Source: Oscarella lobularis (lineage: Eukaryota > Porifera > Homoscleromorpha > Homosclerophorida > Oscarellidae). Taken from it: a stretch of DNA of 64,000 nucleotides. Made by a program: the position numbers and the translations under genes. The stretch is taken from contig NC_089183.1 of the NCBI RefSeq assembly GCF_947507565.1, positions 2,046,001-2,110,000 on the forward strand. The letters are read 5' to 3'. This document shows positions 1 to 9,082 of this stretch, piece by piece (positions within the stretch are counted from its first letter, which is position 1; each line of letters begins with the position of its first letter). The notes under the pieces were generated by a model that had not been told where the DNA came from, made no database searches, and saw nothing but the letters and a program-made list of their open reading frames with translations.

Positions 1-162
1 GCTACGATTAAGCGTATAGGTACCGTTGAGAAGTCGAAATTAGAGTGGGGGAGAGGCTACAAAGGTGAAGAATCGCGTGACGGGGAAAGGTCGCGGGAGT
101 TTCCCTGCGAAACTTTCAGTATCTGCTGACACGCTCTATACTCGAAAGTCTTTGTCGAGACC

Positions 163-1010
163 ATGTTTCGTGCTGCCTTTTCCTGCGTTCTCCTCTTTGC
201 CCTTTCGCACGACACTTGGGGAGAGTTTGCTGGTTACAATTTACCTTGCTTCGAAGACTTATGTATGAAGCCTTGCGGTACGTAACACAACAGCGGACTA
301 TATACGGTTTCGACTTAAGTCTAACTAAAAAAATTTTAGCCGATCTGGGGAAAGAACTCCAGTACTTAAACGTTAGTGTCAGTAACTGGCCAATTCAGCC
401 GGGCTCTCAAATCGTTTCGCTAAACGTTACTCTACAGCCAAGTGAGACTGAATCCTTGCTAGGCTGCATGAAGTCACCAGCTTCTAAACTAGTCTCTATA
501 TAGCAACAAATCTAACCGACCTAAGTACCTCTATAGACGCCTTGGGCGTCATGGCGTCTTCTAATGAGACTATTCATTGCGCTGTGACCGATTACCTGTG
601 CGGAACCGACGATAAGACCCGTTGGGAAAACAATATTTGCCCTATTCCAGCGTTTAGTGAGCTAGTTCTTCTGTTAAAAAAAGAAAAGAAATGTTAGTTA
701 AACTAAGTTTAGAACCTACAACTTATCATGTATGGAAATCCAGCAATGAAGACGTAGAAAAAGCGCTTAGCACTGTTGTAAGATTAACTAATTCGAAATA
801 CTGTTTGTATTTCATCGCTGACTGAGTATAGGTAAGCGGAAACGCTACTGTCAAAATCATGAGCTTTGACAAGAAAATTCTCGCTTGTGTGAGACTCACC
901 TTGACCAAAAACACCAAAAGAGATTTCTCTCCGTCAAATGCTTATGCGGCGAAGAAGACGAAGAGACTTTTTCTTTCTTCGGGACAGTGTGGGCAATGAT
1001 TGCATCACTC
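163..1010 (+). pseudogene. Fragments of a secreted/extracellular protein gene
   Basis: An ATG at 163 opens a peptide with a clear hydrophobic leader (MFRAAFSCVLLFALSHDTWG) followed by cysteine-bearing sequence that stops near 282. Plausible protein continues in other frames: 294-503 (sequence with NVS and NVT glycosylation sequons), about 488-694 (with CAVTDYLCGTDDKTRWENN), 694-826 and about 842-1000. No GT-AG pair of workable size joins the first two frames cleanly; the only obvious candidates are 15-31 bp and give the wrong phase. This is either a multi-exon gene whose junctions I cannot resolve or a frameshifted remnant. Family not recognised. Confidence 0.25.
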
Positions 1011-1137
1011 TCTTTGGTGTGTTCAGGCAAGTTCCGTCAAATTTATTTTGTCTACTCTATATGTTTATTCTCGTAAATTGTGACGTCATCTATCGTGCTC
1101 CTACCGTTTTATAAGGCTATTTGTATCCGACGATATT

Positions 1138-2567
1138 GGAGCCGACCACCGCAGTTGTACGGGTGGAGCCCGTATAACGAAGGAGGGAGGCTCTCTCAAA
1201 CGTGATCTTAGGGCCGGAAGTGTCTGTATGTATGTATGTATGTACGTCTGTTCGGTACAGTATTGTGACGTCACATAGGAAAAACCCTTACTTTGTAAAG
1301 CGCATGCGTGAAATGGGGCCCAAAACGGTGACCCGAAAAAGGCGATTTACGGTGCGAATAAAGCGTTTTTTCTTTCAGAAACGAAAAAAATGCTTAGAAA
1401 CCCTTATTTCCAATTGATCTGTGCTATTTTCCGTGTTATAAATGCGCTGAGAAACCGAAACGACAGTTTTGATTGTCACGCTCTGACGTCACAATCAAAA
1501 GTATCCAGTCACATGTACAGTATATGGGTGGGTATGTACGCGTGTACGGGTAACAGGAAATATGACCCGTACACATGCATAGGTCCTCCTAAAATACAGA
1601 GCACATTATCAAATACAGTACAGTGCGTGCCAGCAGCTCGTGCCAGCATAAATGGCCAAACGGGACTTTTAGTAGCGCGCGAGGAATTCAGAGCGTAGTT
1701 TACATTTGGCGTAGTTTTGACGTTTGATCGTTACATCAAGGATTTCCAATGAAGTCTAGCATTTCTATTTACGTCTATTTTGTAAGAAAACGGTTTTGAT
1801 TTCACCGCAGACAACGTTTCTATACGTTTTGCTAAGAACACAGAAAAGTTCGTTTTTTTCCAGTTTCAAACAACATATGACGGGTTTCATAAACTCGTCT
1901 GTCACTTTATACCATTTTCTAAAACTTCATTATCTTTGATTTTCAATACAGTAATTCGGTGGAAAGAAACGGATGTCACGTGACGTAAATAGAAATGCAT
2001 TTTTTTCCGTTAGGGATCAAGTTAGAAAGAAACTCACTCTATAAATGGCTTCTCACGTGCATTGTTTAGAAATTTATTATCGGCGAATTTGAAAATGTTC
2101 TTTCCTTTACAAAATTTGCCATTTCAGAAACTTTTTTATTAGCGCGCGCTAAACTTGCAAAAAATTTAAATCTTTGGGAGTACGTCCCACAAAAATCAAA
2201 CTGACATCCCTGTTTAAAATAGGCATTAGAGTGATTTTCGTTGACACACAGTGACACTGTATGTCTTGCAGCGAGTGATCTACAGTGATCTTAGCGCGCG
2301 TTTTGTGGCCTTTTATGCTGGCACGCACTGTACTGTACGTCAGAAAAGCGCCTAATTAGGAAAACACAGCAATCATGCAAGTACTGTATTTACAGTATGT
2401 AGGTAGGACTGAGCTGTACTAGTAGTAGCTAACGGCTGTAATGACAACGTGAATATGTGACAGCATGAAAACTATGACGTCACACTATGTTATGCACTCG
2501 CGTACGGTAAGCGGTGGGAGGCTCTGCATGATGGCAACACGGTGAACACCGGGCCATCATTCTCTAG
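1138..2567 (+). mobile_element. Helentron-like non-autonomous repeat (HINE), copy 1, interrupted
   Basis: Copy 1 of five related repeats. It begins GGAGCCGACCACC and ends with a hairpin (ATGATGGC...GCCATCAT) followed by TCTCTAG. The flanking bases are T on both sides, with no target-site duplication. Near the 3' end GCGGTGGGAGGCTC is nearly the reverse complement of the 5' tip, i.e. an asymmetric terminal inverted repeat. A short tetranucleotide microsatellite (TGTA/TCTG) sits inside near 1220. These are hallmarks of Helentron-associated interspersed elements. The copy is split by a 710-bp MITE at 1621-2330. Internal ORFs are not conserved as protein. Confidence 0.75.
1621..2330. mobile_element. 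Tc1/mariner-type MITE nested in Helentron copy 1
   Basis: The insert starts CAGTGCGTGCCAGCA and ends with its reverse complement. It is flanked by TA on both sides (1619-1620 and 2331-2332). Removing it and one TA restores the sequence seen in the sibling repeats. The 5' arm has an extra GCTCGTGCCAGCA duplication relative to the 3' arm. The CAGT-starting inverted repeat and TA target site are typical of Tc1/mariner elements. No transposase is encoded in the 710 bp, so it is non-autonomous. Confidence 0.75.
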
Positions 2568-2676
2568 TTATTCTTTGTATTGCATCGCTGCGCTGTTTTT
2601 CGCAAACACGGCAATGGATCTTTACACGTGGGGTTCTCAAATTAGCGTTTTTGCCTACAAAAACACAACTGCTTAT

Positions 2677-3390
2677 GGAGCCGACCACCGCAGTTGTACG
2701 GGTGGAGCCCGTATAACGAAGGAGGGAGGCTCTCTCAAACGTGATCACAGGGCCGGAAGTGTCTGTATGTCTGTATGTCTGTTCGTCACGCTCGGTATTG
2801 TGACGTAAATGAAAAGCCCGTTTTTTCGTACAGCGCATGCGCGACATAGGGCCCAAAACGGTGCCCCAAAAAAGGCGATTTATGGCGCGAATAAAGCGTT
2901 TTTTCTTTCATAAACGGAAAAGATGCTTAGAAACCCTTATTTCCAATTGATCTGTGCTATTTTCCGTGTTATAAATGCCCTGAGAAACCGAAACGACAGT
3001 TTTGATTGTCACGCTCTGACGTCACAATCAAAAGTATCCACTAATGTGCAGTATGTGTGTGGGAGTGTGTGTGGGAGTGTGTGGGTATGTACGCGTGTAC
3101 GGGTAACAGGAAATATAACCCATACACATGCATAGGTCCTCCTCAAATACAGAAAACAGAGCACATTATCAAATATACACTGTACGTCAGAAAAGCGCCT
3201 AATTAGGAAAACATTGCAATCATGCAAGAATTTACAGTATGTAGGTAGGAGTGAGCTGTAGTAAGGACCACGTGAATATGTGACAACATAAAAATTATGA
3301 CGTCACACTGTGATATGCACTCGCGTACGGTAAGCGGTGGGAGGCTCTGCATGATGGCAACACGGTGAACACCGGGCCATCATTCTCTAG
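2677..3390 (+). mobile_element. Helentron-like non-autonomous repeat (HINE), copy 2
   Basis: A complete 714-bp copy with the same 5' tip (GGAGCCGACCACCGC), a microsatellite (TGTATGTC type) near 2762, a conserved core, a subterminal GCGGTGGGAGGCTC and a terminal hairpin ending TCTCTAG, flanked T/T. It also carries a small TGTGTGGGAG repeat near 3055. It lies 109 bp after copy 1 in the same orientation, so the three copies here form a loose head-to-tail cluster. Confidence 0.75.
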
Positions 3391-3472
3391 TCGTTATACT
3401 GTACTCTTATGCTATCCCAAAACTGGAATCTCTCTTGAGATGATGAAGTAAGCATGGTAGACACGTTATAGT

Positions 3473-4167
3473 GGAGCCGACCACCACAGTTGTACGGGTG
3501 GAGCCCGTATAACGACGGAGGGAGGCTCTTTCAAACGTGATCTTAGGGCCGGAAGTGTCTGTATGTATGTCTGTCTGTCTGTTCGTCACGCTCGGCATTG
3601 TGACGTAAATTAAAAACCCGTTTTTTTGTACAGCGCATGCGTGACATAGGGCCCAAAACGGTGACCCGAAAAAGGCGATTTACGGCGCGAATAAAGCGTT
3701 TTTTCTTTCATAAACGGAAAAAATGCTTAGAAACCCCTGTTTCTAATTGATCTGTGCTATTTTCCGTGTTATAAATGCTCTGAGAAACCGAAACGACAGT
3801 TTTGATTGTCATGCTCTGACGTCACAATCAAAAGTATGTACAGTATGTGGGATGTACGCGTGTACGGGTAACAGGAAATATGACCCTAACACTCCCGTAC
3901 ACATGCATAGGTCCTCCTCAAATACAGAGCACATTATCAAATACAGTACTTTACGTCAGAAAGCGCCTAATTAGGAAAACATTGCATTTATGGAAGTATT
4001 TACAGTATGTAGGTACAGTAGGACTGAGCTAACGGCTGTAATGACCTCGTGAATATGTGACAACATAAAAAATATGACGTCACACCGTGTAATGCAATCG
4101 CGTACGGTAAGCGGTGGGAGGCTCTGCATGATGGCAACACGGTGAACACCGGGCCATCATTCTCTAG
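3473..4167 (+). mobile_element. Helentron-like non-autonomous repeat (HINE), copy 3
   Basis: A complete 695-bp copy, flanked T/T, with the same ends and core. Three TGACGTCA palindromes or close variants are kept inside, as in the other copies. The microsatellite is TGTA/TCTG near 3558. ORF-like stretches inside recur in every copy and follow DNA conservation, so I do not call them genes. Confidence 0.75.
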
Positions 4168-4268
4168 TATAGTAGGCTGAATGATCTTAGTTAATTTTAG
4201 TAGCAATCCTAAAGTAGTGTTATCGGTTTCTAAATACAACATTTATTTGTCACGGTGAAGTAAACCGA

Positions 4269-4370
4269 TCATCCGGGATCTCCTTTGGCTGCAACCGATT
4301 TCTCTGTGCTGGAGCATCTCCGTCTCGCTAAGCCATCCTTCGTCTTGCAGCAACATAGATTAGCGTTTTC
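4269..4370 (-). CDS. Candidate terminal exon of a small cysteine-rich peptide
   Basis: On the minus strand the frame ending in TGA at 4269-4271 reads a CCCKTKDGLARRRC-type segment. A similar segment (GCCKAKDALDKPRC) is found on the minus strand at 33487-33606. The two share CCK.KD.L...RC, which suggests a repeated small-peptide exon. A minus-strand AATAAA lies just downstream, near 4241. Upstream exons were not resolved and no family is recognised. It could be chance coding-like sequence in a duplicated non-coding tract. Confidence 0.2.
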   Translation of the reverse strand, partial: ENANLCCCKTKDGLARRRCSSTEKSVAAKGDPG

Positions 4371-4746
4371 TTTCTACAAGGCACGTAGGTATAGGCGTTG
4401 GCGTACCTCAATCTGACCCGTTATATCGCAGCCCAGAATAGTCTTCCGTTCGACGGAAATGCGTCCAGCAGAGCGTTCAAACAGCTCATTCGACGTACAG
4501 AGCCAGAGCAAAGAGCCCAAGGCACGTGCACATATCGCGCGGACACGTGCAGCGCGACTCGAATGCATAGAGCGAATTTATTCCACACGCCAATTATTCG
4601 CCAAACGGCAAGCAAAGCGAAGCTCAAACACACGAAAACAACACCAAGAGCGCGCGACACATCTAATAATAATATCCAGAGAAAGCGTCTCGGAGCTCTG
4701 CGTGGGCGTGGCTCCTTTTTGCCTTTTTTTGTCGCAGCGTGCCCAA

Positions 4747-4992
4747 TCAGCCACAAGTGCCTACGGGAGCTCCGTGACAAACGTTGCTATTGCAGCACGA
4801 ACCGCAAGAATAGACAGGCCAGCAGACGCACGTAGTCCCCGTGGACCAGCATCCTTCGCTGATGCTCGTGCACCGATTTTCATTGTCGCCCTCGTCCGTG
4901 CAGGCGAGACCTTCGCAGCAGCTTTCCGCGCTCGGCTCTGTCGCATTTTTCGGAGGCGGAACGCATTGGTCGCCTTCGCTGCGGCACTCGTA
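4747..4992 (-). CDS. Secreted 14-cysteine (knottin-like) peptide, main exon A
   Basis: The minus-strand frame from an AG acceptor at 4993-4994 to TGA at 4747-4749 encodes 81 residues with 14 cysteines. It begins YECRSEGDQC, has the CC...C...C spacing of inhibitor-cystine-knot peptides, then a second half with GTTCVCWP and a CC pair. The paralogue at 7834-8152 keeps all 14 cysteines at nearly identical spacing, including GTTCVCWP, while the residues between them differ. This is the pattern expected of a disulfide-rich secreted peptide. The signal-peptide part was not found in frame directly upstream, so it should lie in an upstream exon. A minus-strand AATAAA is at 4577-4582. Sponge asteropsins are one known knottin group, but I cannot assign the family. 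Confidence 0.6.
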   Translation of the reverse strand, partial: YECRSEGDQCVPPPKNATEPSAESCCEGLACTDEGDNENRCTSISEGCWSTGTTCVCWPVYSCGSCCNSNVCHGAPVGTCG

Positions 4993-4999
4993 CTGGTAT

Positions 5000-5611
5000 T
5001 AATTCGCTTGGCGCCAATTGGGTGGCATTGCTCAGGTACTCCATTGCCTTACCTTAATTGAATTCCAGTAAGAGACAGACTATGACGACGTTTGAATGAA
5101 ACGGCGACGCAATCGGAGGACGCACTTTTCTCAATTGTTCAAAGTATAAGTGGATCTCTGAAGTCCGAATGCCATAAAAGTAGAGCATCATGCATGATTT
5201 AGAAGGGAGACCTACGTAAGTGATATAGGAATGTCGTTTCCCATGGAGATGGCCGGACCTACTTGCTTTCGCGGCACGTAGTTCGTCGTTCTAATTTTGA
5301 ATACGTTTGCGGTTGGCTTGGCGACCCGTCCCCCCAGAGTCTCTAGAGAGCGTACAAGGGCAGCAACCCTCACTTACTTCTATGCGAGGCTGTACACGCT
5401 GCTAATGACGTCATTGTATTGATTATCCGCCCACAGCGGAGTTTGTGTCATGGTTCTTAATTTTGAAACCTTGCTAACCATGGCTGTGGTTGATCGACCA
5501 AAAATAGCAAGTACTGAACCGGTTTCGTCTGACATAATTATCCGGCGACACAAACCGGAGCGATTATACGGGTGACTACTCGCTCGAACCCGGAACGTCG
5601 CTTCGACGAAA
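5000..5611. other. Intergenic: divergent promoter region, no gene resolved
   Basis: The stretch between the minus-strand cysteine-rich peptide exon and the plus-strand Kelch gene. It should hold the first exon of the peptide gene (minus) and the Kelch promoter (plus). I could not settle an exon with a signal peptide; a hydrophobic VVIVCLLL stretch around 5060-5085 (minus) is the nearest candidate but its frame stops. One TGACGTCA occurs near 5405. Confidence 0.3.
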
Positions 5612-7351
5612 ATGGAAGAAACGATCTCATTCGAAGCGAAAAGCTACTCATCCTTTGCACGAGAGCAATACGACTCCTTTCGACTGTCAAATTACCTATG
5701 CGACGTCCTCATCGTCGGCAAAGAAGGCGAACGACATCCAGCGCACCGAATAATGCTCGCTTCCGCGAGCCCCTACTTTCGTTCGATGTTCGAAGGAAAG
5801 TTTCTAGAGAGTCAAAAGTCCGAAATCACCATTAGCAACATCGACGACGCCGTTCTGAAGCATCTAATCGAGTACGCTTACAAGGGAAAAATCGAATGTC
5901 CTGCGACTCTCCACGACGTCCAATGCCTTTACGAAGGGGCTCACTATTTACAGTTCGATCGTCTTCTGCAGATGTGCAGCGACTGGATCAAACTTCACGT
6001 CAATTCGTCGAATTGTCTAAGTTACGCCATATTTGCTCATCAATACGACGACTCGACTTTGCGTCGACTTTGCGATCGAATTTCCGCTGTGAACATAATG
6101 AAATTAGTCGACACCGACGACTTTCGTCTTCTCTCCGTCGACCACGTGGCCCGGCTTTTGAGTCACGACGAACTCGGCGTGCGAGTCGAAAACGACGTCC
6201 TTGGCATTCTTCACCAGTGGATCAAACACGACGAAACGTCACGTCGACATCACGTCGAAAATCTCGCAACAAAAGTCATTCGTCTACCGCTAATCGATTA
6301 TTCAAACGAGACGTCGTCCATTGGCATTCTTTCGAATCTCGACTATGAAGACTCGTCGTCGTCGTCGTCGTCGTCGTCATGCCAACGTCGAGTGGGATGC
6401 GAAGGCGTTCTTCTCGTCGCCGGCGGAAGCCGGATATATAACGAAAACATGGATGAATACGAATTCGATAACAGAGCTCGAACGTACGACGCTTACGACG
6501 ACACGTGGATGTCATTTCCGTCGCTACAAGTGCGACGATGCGAACCGCGAATCGCGACGTCGTTCGGCGTGGCGTACGCTCTCGGCGGTCGCACGATCAA
6601 CTTCGAAGGCGACGACTTCTTCGAAGACGACGACGATTTCGAGTCGACTCGTCTGGCCGTCGTCGAACGATACGATCCCGAACGACGGCGTTGGATCGAC
6701 GACGTGGCGTCCATGTCGACGCCGAGAAGTCGAGACGAAATAGTTTGTGGCGCTAATCGCATCTATGGTATGAGTCTCAGTGACGTGGACGAAGCGACGT
6801 GCGAAGTGTTCGATCCGACGACGGGAACGTGGACGTCCGTTGCGTCTCCCGGCGAACGTCTTCGCACCGGCTATATTCTGTCTTCGCTCACCGATAAGAT
6901 TTTCGCGATTGGGCGCGAGAGGTCCAGTGGGAAATTCGGGCATATGACGTACGATCCGTCGGAGAATCGTTGGCTCGATTTTCGTCCCGAGAATGACGTC
7001 GAGTCAATTGTTACGTCTTCGATCTGCTACGCCTCGATCGGCGACCGCCTCTACATTTTTCCCACTGGACGTCTAGGGTTTTTTTTCGACGGTCACAGTG
7101 AGCGTTTCTCCGTTGGCGACAACCTGTTTCATATGTTGTCGCTACGACGCGGTTATGGACTTGCAGGCGATCCTGATCGCGAAAGACTGTTTTTTCTGGG
7201 TAGGAACTGGAAGGACGACGAGCCGGTGTTGGCTCTGTATGACGGACGAGCGGAAAAGTGGGACGTGAGAGCTTGGCCTTCTTCGAATTTTCGCGACACC
7301 TTTGAGTGCGCTGTTGTAGACAGGAGCCTGGTATTGAACGTTGGCGTTTAA
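5612..7351 (+). CDS. BTB-BACK-Kelch protein, tandem copy 1
   Basis: A single uninterrupted 579-residue ORF starting MEETISFEAK. Residues about 20-130 are a BTB/POZ domain (LCDVLIVGKEGERHPAHRIM, then SPYFRSMF). Residues about 135-235 are a BACK domain. From about 265 to the end are Kelch-type blades, with repeated GG and Y...W positions. Proteins of this architecture usually act as substrate adaptors of Cullin-3 ubiquitin ligases in the cytoplasm; the substrate here is unknown. The gene is intronless and has a near-identical tandem copy at 9083-10780. A TCG run at about 6354-6380 encodes ten serines and is shorter in the copy. A plus-strand AATAAA lies near 7671. Confidence 0.9.
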   Translation: MEETISFEAKSYSSFAREQYDSFRLSNYLCDVLIVGKEGERHPAHRIMLASASPYFRSMFEGKFLESQKSEITISNIDDAVLKHLIEYAYKGKIECPATLHDVQCLYEGAHYLQFDRLLQMCSDWIKLHVNSSNCLSYAIFAHQYDDSTLRRLCDRISAVNIMKLVDTDDFRLLSVDHVARLLSHDELGVRVENDVLGILHQWIKHDETSRRHHVENLATKVIRLPLIDYSNETSSIGILSNLDYEDSSSSSSSSSCQRRVGCEGVLLVAGGSRIYNENMDEYEFDNRARTYDAYDDTWMSFPSLQVRRCEPRIATSFGVAYALGGRTINFEGDDFFEDDDDFESTRLAVVERYDPERRRWIDDVASMSTPRSRDEIVCGANRIYGMSLSDVDEATCEVFDPTTGTWTSVASPGERLRTGYILSSLTDKIFAIGRERSSGKFGHMTYDPSENRWLDFRPENDVESIVTSSICYASIGDRLYIFPTGRLGFFFDGHSERFSVGDNLFHMLSLRRGYGLAGDPDRERLFFLGRNWKDDEPVLALYDGRAEKWDVRAWPSSNFRDTFECAVVDRSLVLNVGV

Positions 7352-7833
7352 TGTAGACATGGGGCATGCGAATTATTGCGTTATTGTTTTTCAAGGTTAC
7401 CGTAGTACAGGCGGGCAACCGATCGCAGGCAGAACGAATCTCCTTCCATCGTTCGCCCCTCAAGAGCCTAATATCATTCTTTTTTCTTCAAGGTACCAGC
7501 GACTTTTTCACGCGCGTGTACGTCTGCCAACATGCAAGCTGGGCAAGTAACAAGGCCAACTCGACAGCTAAGTTACAGTACAGTAACGCCCCCAGTAAGT
7601 TTTTTAGAAACCGAGAGACGGCGCCAAGTAGGAGCTGATTCGGCTATATAGTAAAAAGAAGCCTCGGTAAAATAAATAGAATGCAGGAAGCGAATTTATT
7701 TGACGTGCCGATTATTCGCCGAACGGCTGCTCAAACATCAAGAACACTCACACACAAACAATACATCATTTAATGGCAAAACGCACATGAAAATTGTCCA
7801 TCGGAGCTCTCCTTTGCCTTAGACTGTCTCCAA

Positions 7834-8152
7834 TCAGGTACAAGTGGAAATCGGAGACCCGGTGCATTCGTGACGGCAGCATGAACTGCAACTGTCGTAC
7901 GGCCAACACACGCAAGTAGTACCGAGCGGCCAGCACTTTTCTTGGACTTTCGTACACCGACCTTTGGAGTTGCTCACGTTTGCGCAGACATGGCCTTCGC
8001 AGCAGTTCTGTGGGCTTATCTCTGTTCCATTGTTCGGAAGGCATAGTTCTCCTTCACTGCGGCACTCGTAAAAGAACGAGCTGATTTGAATGCGAGTGAA
8101 GTTGTATGAAGAGAAGAGAGAGAAAAACGCTTAGAATAACTTCAATCTTCAT
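7834..8152 (-). CDS. Secreted 14-cysteine (knottin-like) peptide, gene B, one-base frameshift
   Basis: ATG at 8150-8152 (minus) opens a good signal peptide (MKIEVILSVFLSLLFIQLHS). About 27 codons in, the frame moves by one base at a four-T run near 8070-8074. The downstream frame from YECRSEGELC to TGA at 7834-7836 encodes the same 14-cysteine pattern as exon A at 4747-4992 (CC, GTTCVCWP, CC). If the T run had three bases the gene would be a single exon. The shift may be an assembly or sequencing indel in a homopolymer, or a real inactivating mutation. The 3' flanks of A and B are also similar, with a minus-strand AATAAA at 7695-7700, so the pair arose by duplication. Confidence 0.55.
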
Positions 8153-8309
8153 CTCTTGATCTCGGCGCGCGAAACTGTCTGTTGCACGTAAAGAGCCAAG
8201 AATATATAACGGCACACTCGACCCACCCACGATAAAAAAATCAGAATAATAACGTCACTTCCAAAAGCCACAGTGCACCGATATGGTATCTCAAGGTGTA
8301 GCGTTACGC

Positions 8310-8800
8310 AAAAGTTATTAACCACAGGTGACGAAAGTAGCTGCATCATGCAGTAAGTCTATATTACTAACCATAGATGACGAAAGCATGTCGTCTATAT
8401 TACTAACCACAGGCGACAAATTGCTGCGTGGCGTCTAGCTATATAGCTTCCTCGAGTTGTCGGTACGTAAGAGCTATAAGTCTATTCACTCTCGCTTTGA
8501 ACTCTGCCCTGGCTGCCCTACACTGTACTTTATATAATATAGTAGGATGTTCTATAGTACCTCGGAGCTCCTCGGAGCATAAAACACACTTTCATAATGT
8601 CAATCCAAGCATACGCACAGGATGATGACATGCGATTTGTAAAGTAATACAATTATATAAAAAAGTTATTTACAATGCATAATATTACTAACCACATGTC
8701 ATCTATATTACTAACCACCACAGGTGACAATAGCTGGGGGGCTGCATGTCGTCTTTATAGTTTCCTCGAGTTGTCGGTACGTAAGAGCTAGGATTCGATC
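8310..8800. repeat. Degenerate direct repeats upstream of Kelch copy 2
   Basis: The motif TTACTAACCACAGGTGAC and variants recur about five times between 8315 and 8730. A longer block (CTCGAGTTGTCGGTACGTAA plus flanks) is present near 8449 and again near 8766, about 317 bp apart. I see no coding sequence here. This is a locally duplicated intergenic or promoter region. Confidence 0.5.
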
Positions 8801-9082
8801 AAATACGTACGTACGCGCTATGAGACATCTCCGCGATTGGAATTTGTAACATATTTTTGCTCTGATTGGGAAATCGATCTACGCGTAAGTACGGCGTTTT
8901 CTTCTTGGCCTACACTGTTCTGCATACGGGCAACCGATCGCAAGCAGTCGCGACGTACAAGGCGAACGAATCTCCTTCTATCTTGGCCATCCTTCACCCC
9001 TATAGGCTCAAGAGTCGCGGCACCATTACAAGCACAAAATCATTCCTTCTGCAGCTCAGGGCTCGAACCCGGAACGTCGAAA

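Noticed and set aside
1390-1698. Recurring ORF beginning MLRNPYFQLICAIFRVINAL in Helentron copies (also 2923, 3747, 30720)
   Set aside because: Conserved only because the DNA repeat is conserved; copies end at different points and no start or splice context is shared.
4459-5061. 200-codon plus-strand ORF
   Set aside because: It is antisense to the 14-cysteine peptide exon and shows Arg/Ala-rich low-complexity typical of a shadow frame.
8837-9082. 82-codon N-terminal extension of Kelch copy 2
   Set aside because: No match in copy 1, no domain, and similarity between copies begins just before the shared MEETISFEA start.
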